Below are positions 38,437-45,555 of a stretch of DNA of 45,555 nucleotides, one piece after another. Under the pieces are notes generated by a model. It had not been told where the DNA came from. It worked only from the letters and a program-made list of their open reading frames with translations, and ran no database searches. Position numbers and translations under genes: made by a program. Position 1 is the first letter of the stretch. Each line of letters begins with the position of its first letter. Origin of the DNA: Halobacteriales archaeon QS_8_69_73 (GTDB taxonomy: Archaea; Halobacteriota; Halobacteria; Halobacteriales; Haloarculaceae); NCBI GenBank assembly GCA_003022945.1, contig PXRZ01000063.1, positions 1 to 45,555 of the forward strand, given 5' to 3'.

Positions 38437-39345
38437 TTACTGGGGTGGATCGACCCGCCCCAGTAGGTCCAGCTGATGGGTGGTGTAGGTCAGCGTCCCG
38501 GCCTCGAGCTGCCGGCGCCGGGTCGCCAGCCACTCCTCGAGCGTGGCCGCGAACCCGGAGCCGGTCGTCTCGCCGACGGCCGTTTCCACGGTGTCGAGGA
38601 CGTACTTGAGCAGCGCTGCCTCCGAGCCGGGGTAGTCGCCGTCGACCGGCCGGACCGACCAGTCGGAGCCGGCGACGTCCAGGACGGTCGCGTCGGGGCG
38701 CCGACGCAGCCGCGACAGCGCGTGGCTGCCGGCCCGGCTGTCGCCGCCGGCCTTCTCGTCCATGTGGCGGTGGTAGGCCCGCTCGACGGCCCGGTCGGCC
38801 GGGTGGGCCGGCGCGAACCGGGTGGCGCCGTCGAAGGTGATCGGAAAGTACCACAGGCCGCCGGGCGCGAGCGCCGCCAGCAGCCCGTCGAGGTTCTCCA
38901 GGCCGACGATGTCCAGCAGTGCCATCCCGACGAGCAGGTCCCACGACCGGTCGGCATCGGCGACGAACGCGACGCCGTCGGCGACGACCGGCTCGACGGT
39001 CAGCGTCGGTCCCTCGGCGTCGATCCGGAGCGTCCCGTCGTCGTCGGTCGTCTCGAGCCCGCGGTCGGCCGCCCAGGCCGGCAGCCGCTCCCGCAGCGCG
39101 GCGACGTTGTCCGGGTCGACGTCGACGGCCGTGTAGCGGACGTCGGCCGCCGGCAGCAGCTCCCGCTCGAGTAACCGCTCGGTCATCGTCCCGACGCCGG
39201 CACCGACCTCCAGCACCCGGAGCGGGCCGTCGCCGTCGTCGGCCGCCCGGGCGGCGCCGTCGGCCAGCCGGCCGAGCAGCCGTCGGTCGAGCGCGCGGTC
39301 GTCGACGCTCCGCTTGGCGGCGAGGTACCGCTGGAAGTCGGTCAC
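38437..39345 (-). CDS. Class I SAM-dependent methyltransferase
   Basis: 302 residues from a GTG at 39345 that overlaps the glycosyltransferase stop (GTGA). SAM-binding motif I is LRVLEVGAGVGTMTERLL (about residues 43-60). Other elements are YTAVDVDPDNVAALRERL and DLLVGMALLDIVGLENLDGLL. The C-terminal 120 residues are not typical of a general methyltransferase and may bind the acceptor. There is no indication of substrate beyond its operon: PTPS-like, glycosyltransferase, methyltransferase, GTP cyclohydrolase III. A small, possibly pterin-derived acceptor is conceivable. Confidence 0.82.
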   Translation of the reverse strand: MTDFQRYLAAKRSVDDRALDRRLLGRLADGAARAADDGDGPLRVLEVGAGVGTMTERLLERELLPAADVRYTAVDVDPDNVAALRERLPAWAADRGLETTDDDGTLRIDAEGPTLTVEPVVADGVAFVADADRSWDLLVGMALLDIVGLENLDGLLAALAPGGLWYFPITFDGATRFAPAHPADRAVERAYHRHMDEKAGGDSRAGSHALSRLRRRPDATVLDVAGSDWSVRPVDGDYPGSEAALLKYVLDTVETAVGETTGSGFAATLEEWLATRRRQLEAGTLTYTTHQLDLLGRVDPPQ

Positions 39346-40421
39346 GCCGCCACCTCGCGTTGCGGCGCGTCGGCGACCGCCGCCAGCAGCTCCCGGACCC
39401 GGGCGGCCGCCTCCGTCCAGTCCGGGTGGGCCTCGTACCGGCGGCGGGCGGCCCGGCCCATCCGGGCCAACCGGTCGCGGTCGGCCGCCAGCTCCGCCAG
39501 TGCCGCCGCCACCTCGGCGACGTCGTCGGGCTCGACCAGCACGCCCGTCTCGCCGTCGGTCACCACCTCCTTGGCCCCGCCGGCGGCGCTCGCGATCGCC
39601 GGGAGCCCGAAGCTCATCCCCTCGAGGTAGACGATGCCGAACCCTTCGTGGCGGGACGGCACCGCGAGCACGTGGCTCTCGGCCAGCGTCGCCGCCAGCC
39701 CGTCGTCGGACAGCTCGCCGGCCAGCGTCACCGCGTCGCCGAGCCCCCGGTCGGCGACCGTCTCCCGGACGGCGGCGACGTGATTGGCGTCGACCGGTCG
39801 GCCGACCGCGGTCAGCTCCACCGCCTCGCTCCGGCGGGCGCGGGCGACGGCCTCGACCAGCGTGTCCAGCCCCTTGCGCTCGATGAGGTTGCCGACGAAG
39901 GCGACCCGCAGCGGCCCCTCGCGGGCCTGAGCGGCGGCGTCCTGTGGATCGACGTCGGGGTCGAACCGGTCGCCGGCCGGCGGGGCGACGACGGTCGTTT
40001 CGGGGTCGACCCCCAGGTCGGTCGCGGCCCTGCGGGTGGCCGTGCTGTTGCAGACGGCACCGTCGACGGTGCCGAGATAGCGGCGCTCGACGGCCCGGTA
40101 CAGCGGCGCCAGCCGGCGGCGCTCGCTGGCCCGGAGGTGGTGGACGACGCTCACTACCGGGTACGGGAGCCGGCGGTTGTGCCGGACGAGCGACGGGTGG
40201 GCGAGTTCGTCCTGTAGCATCACGTCCACGTCGACGGCCAGCCGGCGACGGACGGCCGACGAGAGCCCGTCCAGCAGCCCCCGGGGGTACGTCCGCCACG
40301 GCAGCGACACCACCTCCACCTCGTCGCCGGCCGCCCGCAGTTCGGCGACGAGCCTGCGGTCGTACCGGAAGCCGCCGGATCGCTCTTCCAGGTCTCCATA
40401 CAATGTCAGTCCGACCTTCAT
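39342..40421 (-). CDS. Glycosyltransferase family 4
   Basis: 359 residues, with a GT-B fold. The N-terminal half starts MKVGLTLYGDLEERSGGFRYDR. The C-terminal nucleotide-sugar half has VAFVGNLIERKGLDTLVEA and the E-x7-E motif EGFGIVYLEGMSFGLP (about residues 263-278), followed by GGAKEVVTDGETGVLVEPDD. It transfers a sugar, retaining configuration, to an unknown acceptor. The start ATG overlaps the PTPS-like stop (ATGA), and its own stop overlaps the methyltransferase start (GTGA), so the three are translationally coupled and likely act on one product. Confidence 0.9.
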   Translation of the reverse strand: MKVGLTLYGDLEERSGGFRYDRRLVAELRAAGDEVEVVSLPWRTYPRGLLDGLSSAVRRRLAVDVDVMLQDELAHPSLVRHNRRLPYPVVSVVHHLRASERRRLAPLYRAVERRYLGTVDGAVCNSTATRRAATDLGVDPETTVVAPPAGDRFDPDVDPQDAAAQAREGPLRVAFVGNLIERKGLDTLVEAVARARRSEAVELTAVGRPVDANHVAAVRETVADRGLGDAVTLAGELSDDGLAATLAESHVLAVPSRHEGFGIVYLEGMSFGLPAIASAAGGAKEVVTDGETGVLVEPDDVAEVAAALAELAADRDRLARMGRAARRRYEAHPDWTEAAARVRELLAAVADAPQREVAA

Positions 40422-40777
40422 ACTGCCGCGGTGTAGCCGGCGGCCCCGTCGTCCCGGACGGCGACGGCCAACTCGGCGACGGTGTCGTCGGTCACGCGGT
40501 CGAAGACGACGCGGGAGAACCGCTCGACACCGGGGTTGTAGCCGTCGAACTTCGGCAGGTCGTCTAGCGTGGTGTCGGTGTAGCGGTCGGCCAGCGCCTC
40601 GAGGGCGGCGGTGTCCTCGTCGATGTCGACCAGGTAGTCGTACTCACCGAGTTCGGGGCCCCGGAGCTCCAGCTCCGCCCGGAAGTGATGGAAGTGCAGC
40701 TTTCCCTCCGGCCCCGGATCCGGGACGGTGAGGTAGTTCCGTGCCACGAAGTCCGTCCGAACCGTCGTCGTACACAC
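40418..40777 (-). CDS. 6-pyruvoyl-tetrahydropterin synthase-like protein (QueD/PTPS family)
   Basis: 119 residues from a GTG at 40777. The tunnelling fold is suggested by VRTDFVARNYLTVPDPGPEG, LHFHHFRAELELRGPELGEY (with two of the zinc-type histidines) and DYLVDID, then FDGYNPGVERFSRVVFDRV. The catalytic Cys of true PTPS or QueD is not visible, so its reaction may differ. It is the first gene of the coupled operon with glycosyltransferase, methyltransferase and GTP cyclohydrolase III. Together with the latter it hints at a pterin or deazapurine product. The start is ambiguous because of the GTG. Confidence 0.78.
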   Translation of the reverse strand: MCTTTVRTDFVARNYLTVPDPGPEGKLHFHHFRAELELRGPELGEYDYLVDIDEDTAALEALADRYTDTTLDDLPKFDGYNPGVERFSRVVFDRVTDDTVAELAVAVRDDGAAGYTAAV

Positions 40778-40806
40778 GCTCGTACCCGGGGCCGGGAACC
40801 ACCTAA

Positions 40807-41196
40807 ATCCACGGGGCGGCGGCGCTTTTCGACCTCGAGGCGCTGGCCGTCGAACCGTCCCCGGACGACGACCTCGATATCGGGCGGGACGGCGCGGAGG
40901 TCGTCGTCACGACCACCGAGCGGGGCGACGGCGAGCACCCGCTCGACGCGAAGATCGCCTTCGAGCGGACCGACGGCGAGCCGGACCGCCGACCCGTTGC
41001 TGAGCAGCCGTTCCGGCGGTCGATGCGCGGCTACCGGAACGCGCTCCCGCCGTTCAACGACGGCGTCGAGCGGGTCGTTCTGCGGGCCGACCGCCACGTT
41101 GTCGGCGACACCGTCGGTTACGAGGAACTCGAGACGACAATTGCCTACGACGGCGAGCGGTTTCGCGTCGAGGCCGAGGACTCCCTGCGGGAGTAA
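40807..41196 (+). pseudogene. Conserved-looking gene without a start codon
   Basis: The frame is open from just after a TAA (40804-40806) to the TAA at 41194-41196 and reads as a real acidic haloarchaeal protein: FDLEALAVEPSPDDDLDIG, AEVVVTTTERGDGEHPLDA, PPFNDGVERVVLRADRHVV, GDTVGYEELETTIAYDGERF. It has no ATG, GTG or TTG until an internal ATG at 41022, far inside the coding-like part. The beginning (start codon and perhaps a few residues) seems to have been lost near 40807-40825, next to a TATA-like CCTAAATCC. Function unknown; it is divergent from the PTPS-like gene. Confidence 0.65.
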
Positions 41197-41206
41197 CGAA
41201 GTGGGC

Positions 41207-42320
41207 CTATTCGTCGCGAGGGCTGGAAGGGTGGTAGTCGGTGTCGTACTCGCCGGGGCGGTCGTCGAGCCTGTCGGGGTTGATGCGACCGTCCAGCAGC
41301 ATGAAATCGAGGACGGTCACGTACAGCATCGCCTCGACGACGGGGACGGCCCGCGGCGGCAGCGACGGGTCGTGGCGGCCGACGACGTGGACGTCTTTTT
41401 CCTCGTCGGTCTCCCAGTCGGCCGTCCGCTGCTCCTTCGGAATGGAGGTCGGCGCGTGCCAGGTCGCCTCCCCGTAAATCGGTTCGCCGGTCGTGATGCC
41501 GCCCTGGAGGCCGCCGTGGTCGTTGCCGACCGGCACCGGGTCGCCCTCCTCGGCGACCGTGTCGGGGCGGGTGTCGCCGTCCTCGAAGGTCCAGTCCTCG
41601 TTGCGCTCGGCGCCGGGCACCGAAGCTGCCGTCCGACCGAGGCCGAACTCGACGGCCGTCGTCGCCGGAATGGAGAACATCGCCTGCCCCAGACGCGCGG
41701 AGAAACTGTCGAACCGCGGCGCACCGAGGCCGCGGGGGACGCCGCGGGCCTCGAAGTAGATGGACCCGCCGACGGAATCACCCCGCTCTTGGAACTCCTC
41801 GAGCAGTTCGCGCATCTCCGCGGCCGTCTCGGGGTCGGCACACCGCACCTCCGTCTCCTCGGTGTGTTCGAGCATCTCCTCGAACGTCACGTCGGGCGCC
41901 TCGACGTCGTGCAACTGGTTGACGTGGGCCTTCACCCGGACGTCGTGTTCCGACTGCTCCAGCACCTGCTCGGCGACGGCACCGGCGGCGACCCAGTTGA
42001 CCGTCTCGCGGGCCGACGACCGACCGCCGCCGCCCCAGTTGCGCGTGCCGAACTTCGCCGAGTAGGTGTAGTCGCCGTGCGACGGGCGGGGCGCCGTCAC
42101 GAACGGCTCGTACTTCCCCGAGCGGGCGTCCTTGTTCTGGATGACCATCCCGATCGGTGTGCCCGTCGTGTAGCCGTCGAGCGTCCCCGAGTTGATCGTC
42201 ACCTCGTCGGGCTCGCCGCGGGAGGTGGTGATCTGCGACTGGCCGGGCTTGCGGCGGGTCGCCGTGGCTCTCGCCGAACGTCGACAGCTGGAAGAGCCGA
42301 CCGAACCGGTTTCCGTTCAT
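41207..42320 (-). pseudogene. aroC: Chorismate synthase, broken by deletion and frameshift
   Basis: The ATG at 42320 gives MNGNRFGRLFQLSTFGESHG, the aroC N-terminus. The frame then fails, and the rest resumes in another frame as RKPGQSQITTSRGEPDE and continues to the stop at 41207: NSGTLDGYTTGTPIGMVIQN, RPSHGDYTYSAKFGTRNWGG, GGSIYFEARGVPRGLG, NDHGGLQGGITTGEPI. About 25-30 residues that normally lie between ESHG and the RRKPGQ motif are missing. The breakpoint is near 42254-42260. Chorismate synthase converts EPSP to chorismate, and loss would block aromatic amino acid synthesis. aroA, 400 bases upstream, is broken in the same way. Confidence 0.88.
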
Positions 42321-42455
42321 TATCCGTCCGTCGGGGCGCCGAAGGTTTAGCCTTGTTATTACCGTTCGATGTTGCCACGAGGCCGTGTTTACTCACGCGA
42401 AAGCCGGTCGGTCAGCTGGCGTCGAGTGGGACCTCGAACGGGCCCGACCGGCCCC

Positions 42456-42608
42456 CACGCTGAGGAGTTCGCCGCCGGTATCCGCTCGGGGCTGTCCTAC
42501 GCCGGCGCCGATGACCTCGCAACTGCCCGGCAGAACGCGGAGTTCATGCGCGTGACGCCGACGACGAAGCGCCGCAACGGCGCCCACGGCTTCGCGCGAA
42601 CGGAGTGA
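42456..42608 (+). pseudogene. C-terminal fragment of IMP dehydrogenase
   Basis: About 50 codons read [34 protein letters not shown] and NGAHG, then stop. RSGLSYAGA...AEF-x-R-(V/I)-T is the conserved C-terminal end of IMP dehydrogenase (GuaB). Upstream of 42456 no further IMPDH sequence is seen in any frame, so only the last tenth of the gene is here. It lies between aroC and aroA on the opposite strand, a relic of a rearrangement or a broken insertion. Confidence 0.65.
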
Positions 42609-42720
42609 CGAAAGGAAATGAAAGGGGATGTACGTCCCCAGGTGGACCACCGCGTGCGCCGGCGGTGCGGGCTCCGGCGCATCGGCGAGCTTTTCAGGTT
42701 AGGTATTTGAGACTTTCGTC

Positions 42721-43924
42721 TCACGACGGCCGCTCGACGGCGGCGCCGAGCGCCGATAGCGTTTCGAAGAACGCCGGAAAGGAGACGTCGACGTGGTCGG
42801 CGCCGGCGACGGTCGTCTCGCCGTCGGCGACGACGCCCCATCCGCTCCAGTTCCGTCGCCATCGCGGCCACTCGGTCGGTCTCCTTCAGCCGGACGTGCT
42901 CGCAGTCGGTGATGCGGGTGGTGCCGCCGGCGGCCGCCCCGAGCACGGCGATCGTCGGCAGCAGATCCGGCGTGTCGGCGACACCGACCTCGACGCCCTC
43001 CAGCGACGACGCCGCGACGCGCACCCGACCGGCCTCGCGGTCCCAGGCGATGTCGGCGCCCATCCGCTCGAGGACGTCGACGATGACGGCGTCGCCCTGC
43101 GCGCTCGGGCGGGCGCCCTCGACGACGAGGCCGTCGTCGGCCGCGAGCGCCCCGGCGGCGAGCAGGTACGACGTCGACGAGAAGTCCCCCGGCACGGCGT
43201 AGTCGCCGCCGTCGGGGGCGTACGACTGGCCGCCGGCGACCCGGAAACCGTCGGCGCCGGCCGCCCGGCCCCCGGAGTCGTCGCCGCCGACGGCCTCGGC
43301 GTCGACGCCGAAGTCCGCCAGCAGCTCCAGCGTGATGTCGACGTACGGCGCCGACTTCAGGTCGGTCGTCAGCTCTATTTCGACGCCGCGGTCGGTCACC
43401 GCGCCGGCCATCAGTAGCGCCGTGACGTACTGCGAGGAGACGTCGCCGCGAACCGAGACCGCGTCGCCGTCGATTCCGCCGCCGACGACCAGCGGCGCCT
43501 GCCCGTCGCCGCGGGTCGATTCCGCGCGGGCGCCCAGTTCCCGCAGGGTCAAAAGCAGCGGCCCCTGCGGCCGCGACCGCAGCGAGTCGTCGCCGGTCAG
43601 CACCGTCAGCCCGTCGGCGAGGGCGGCGGTCGCCGTCGTCAGCCGCATCGTCGTGCCGCTGTTGCCGCAGTCGACGACATCGTCGGGCGTCGCCGGCCGG
43701 CCGCCGAAGCCGGTCACCTCCAGGTTGCCCTCGCCCCGGGTCGTCGACCCGCCGAAGGCCTCGACGGCGCGGGCGGTCGCCCGGGTGTCGGCGCTGTCGA
43801 GTGGATTCCGGACGACGGTGCCGTCGCCGTAGCCGGCCGCCAGTATCGCGCGGTGGGTGTAGCTCTTCGACGGCGGCGCGCGGGCGGTGCCGCCGAGCTG
43901 CGACGGCGAGACGGTGACGTCCAT
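42721..43924 (-). pseudogene. aroA: EPSP synthase, broken by deletion and frameshift
   Basis: The first 360 codons from ATG 43924 are good EPSP synthase: [99 protein letters not shown]. The frame then turns into Arg-rich nonsense. The true C-terminus, [20 protein letters not shown] and [15 protein letters not shown], lies in another frame to the stop at 42721. Roughly 35-45 residues, including the conserved DHR segment of the active site, are missing at about 42833-42838. The enzyme makes 5-enolpyruvylshikimate-3-phosphate. As written it cannot work. Confidence 0.88.
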
Positions 43925-44035
43925 GCCGGCGACTCGTGGCCGCGGGAAAAGAGGCTACCGACTGATCCGTGCCGGGGTCGCCGCGACGGGTCGTTCCACA
44001 ATCCCTATTCGACGGGCGACGCGAACGCAGAGTCC

Positions 44036-44641
44036 ATGTCCGACCCGGGCGACGAACGACGGAGGTGGTGGAATGAGGCATACGACAGCGAGGACGTGCC
44101 GTGGGACGTCGGACGGCCACAGGCCGAAATCGTCGCCGTCGAGCGGGCAGGTGGAATCGAAGGGCGGACGCTCGACGTCGGGTGTGGAACGGGAGCCGAG
44201 GCCCGTTACCTGGGCGGTGCGGGACACGACGTGACGGGCATCGACTTCTCGGGTTCCGCGATCGATACCGCCCGCGACCGGACGGATTGCCGAGCGGTGT
44301 CGTTTCTGACGGGTGACGCGTTCGCGCTTTCCGATCGCGACCTCGGGACCTTCGATACCGTCGTCGACTGCGGGATGTTGCACACGCTGGAGGAGGGCGA
44401 TCGGACGACCTACGCAGCGGAACTCTCGTCGGTTCTCGACGGCGGCGGTCGGGTCGTCTGTCTCGAGTTCGGCGTCGACGCGCCGGACGACTGGGGGCCG
44501 ACACCCCTCTCGGCCACCGACGTGCGCCGAACCTTCGGCGACGGGTGGACGGTAGACGTCGTCGAACCGGTCCCGTTCGAGACACGGCAGCGGCCCGTCC
44601 CAGGCGTCCTTGGAATCGCGGAACGGACGGCGAGACACTGA
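44036..44641 (+). CDS. Class I SAM-dependent methyltransferase (TPMT-like)
   Basis: 201 residues from ATG 44036. It begins RRRWWNEAYDSEDVPWDVGRPQ, a pattern typical of thiopurine-methyltransferase/UbiE-like small-molecule methyltransferases. SAM motif I is RTLDVGCGTGAEARYL (about residues 36-51), followed by VTGIDFSGSAIDTARDR and TVVDCGMLHTLEEGDR. The substrate is unknown; such enzymes often detoxify small molecules (thiols, selenium, tellurium, halides). A longer frame opens at 43853 within the aroA promoter region, but the protein-like part starts at 44036. Divergent from aroA. Confidence 0.85.
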   Translation: MSDPGDERRRWWNEAYDSEDVPWDVGRPQAEIVAVERAGGIEGRTLDVGCGTGAEARYLGGAGHDVTGIDFSGSAIDTARDRTDCRAVSFLTGDAFALSDRDLGTFDTVVDCGMLHTLEEGDRTTYAAELSSVLDGGGRVVCLEFGVDAPDDWGPTPLSATDVRRTFGDGWTVDVVEPVPFETRQRPVPGVLGIAERTARH

Positions 44642-44714
44642 TCGAGCATACTCGCCGTCCCGACGCGAGCGCTGCCATGGCAACCCCTAAGACGACGCCG
44701 CCCCGCGGTCCGGT

Positions 44715-45555
44715 ATGGACCCGGACCTCTCGGCACTCGACGCGCACCTGGAGTCGGTCGGCGCCGACGGCTACCTCGTCGAGGCCGACGGCGACGACTC
44801 CGACCAGCGGTACCTCTCGGGGTTCAGCGCCCCCGACCCGTTCGTGACGCTGTACACCGGCGAGACGCACCTGCTCGTGTCGGCGCTGGAGTACGGCCGC
44901 GCCGAGCGGACCGCCCGCGCCGACGACGTCGAGCGGCACTCCACCTACGACCACCGCGAGAAAATCGACGAGTACGGCCGGACGGAGGGCGCCCACCGGA
45001 CGCTGGCGGCGTTCCTTGCAGCCCACGACGCGGCGTCGGTCGTCACCCCCGACGACTTCCCGCTGGGGACGGCCGACGGTCTCCGGGAGCTGGACATCGA
45101 GGTGCGCGTCGACCGCGAGGACGTCCTCGCGGACCTCCGGGCGACGAAGACCGACGAAGAGATCGACCACATCCGGGAAGCCCAGCGGGCCAACGAGGCC
45201 GCGATGGCCCGCGCCGAGGAACTGCTCACCGACGCCGACGTCGACGACGGCACGCTCGTCCGCGACGGCGAGCCGCTGACTGCGGAGTTCGTCAAGCAGG
45301 AGATCGAAATCGAGTTGCTGCGGCACGGCTGCAACCTTGACGAGGCCATCGTCGCCTGCGGCGCCGACGCCGCCGACCCCCACGACCGCGGCTCCGGGCC
45401 GCTCGAGGCCGGCGAGCCGATCATCGCCGACATCTTCCCGACGGACAAGGAGACGAGCTACTTCGCGGACATGACACGGACGTTCTGCGTCGGCGAGCCG
45501 AGCGAGACGGTCCGGGAGTGGTACGACCTGACGCTGGAGGCCCAGGAGGCCGCCC
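44715..45555 (+). CDS. M24 family peptidase (Xaa-Pro dipeptidase-like), 3' end outside window
   Basis: 280 codons are visible. The N-terminal creatinase-type domain (YLSGFSAPDPFVTLYTGE, then LLVSALEYGRAERTA) is followed at about residue 160 by the pita-bread catalytic domain. That domain starts with ATKTDEEIDHIREAQRANEAAM and contains VACGADAADPHDRGSGPLEA, EPIIADIFPTDKETSYFADMTRTFCVG, in which Asp residues of ADIFP and ADMTRTF are the first metal ligands. The remaining metal ligands (a His and two Glu) would be beyond the window. It is probably an aminopeptidase P or prolidase-like metallopeptidase. Confidence 0.9.
   Translation, partial: MDPDLSALDAHLESVGADGYLVEADGDDSDQRYLSGFSAPDPFVTLYTGETHLLVSALEYGRAERTARADDVERHSTYDHREKIDEYGRTEGAHRTLAAFLAAHDAASVVTPDDFPLGTADGLRELDIEVRVDREDVLADLRATKTDEEIDHIREAQRANEAAMARAEELLTDADVDDGTLVRDGEPLTAEFVKQEIEIELLRHGCNLDEAIVACGADAADPHDRGSGPLEAGEPIIADIFPTDKETSYFADMTRTFCVGEPSETVREWYDLTLEAQEAA

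Overview
This window comes from an extremely halophilic archaeon (class Halobacteria). The DNA is very GC-rich. The proteins are strongly acidic. The families are archaeal or haloarchaeal: C50 carotenoid genes, eIF5A beside an agmatinase-like gene, archaeal-type S-adenosylmethionine synthetase, GTP cyclohydrolase III, DUF2240, DUF5305, Sec11-type signal peptidase and Tat signal peptides. Several genes have a TATA-like box about 26-30 bases before the ATG, which fits leaderless transcripts. I cannot name the genus.

Layout. 1-2.2 kb: the 3' part of a large secreted or surface protein, probably cut into two frames. 2.4-3.7 kb: a Tat lipoprotein beta-propeller. 3.9-9.8 kb: carotenoid genes, with crtD-lyeJ-cruF forward and crtB plus a broken carotenoid oxygenase in reverse. 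9.9-10.3 kb: gcvH. 10.3-11.0 kb: non-coding DNA holding an array of hairpins and what looks like the remnant of an IS200/IS605-type element. 11.0-16.1 kb: housekeeping genes (agmatinase-like, eIF5A, a broken mch, DUF2240, a HAD phosphatase, pyrF). 16.3-25.7 kb: an accessory cell-surface island with a KaiC-like protein, DUF5305, a signal peptidase with a C-terminal extension, three secreted proteins sharing a DUF1102/TasA-like module, a two-gene regulator/toxin-like pair and a decayed gene copy. 25.7-26.8 kb: small zinc-ribbon-like genes and a second hairpin array. 26.8-33.3 kb: cysteine synthase, an MFS transporter, a THI5-like protein, a very large secreted nuclease and a broken small gene. 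33.4-37.3 kb: SAM synthetase with a damaged N-terminus, a CYTH protein, an FKBP isomerase and two unknowns. 37.4 kb: tRNA-Ser(UGA) and a degenerate copy of its 3' half. 37.6-40.8 kb: a tightly coupled reverse operon of PTPS-like, glycosyltransferase, methyltransferase and GTP cyclohydrolase III genes. 40.8-43.9 kb: a gene without a start, aroC, a guaB tail fragment and aroA. 44.0 kb to the end: a methyltransferase and the start of an M24 peptidase.

Two observations stand out. First, at least seven conserved genes appear to have lost an internal or terminal block of a few to a few tens of codons, usually with a frameshift: carotenoid oxygenase, mch, a small gene at 33 kb, SAM synthetase (in frame), aroC, aroA and a gene without a start at 40.8 kb. 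The first gene of the window is probably another. Several of these should be essential, so either the assembly is systematically damaged or the lineage is unusual. Second, the surface-protein island pairs a dedicated signal peptidase with several proteins carrying one shared secreted module. The same module heads the large nuclease 5 kb away, which suggests a common surface-assembly or secretion system.
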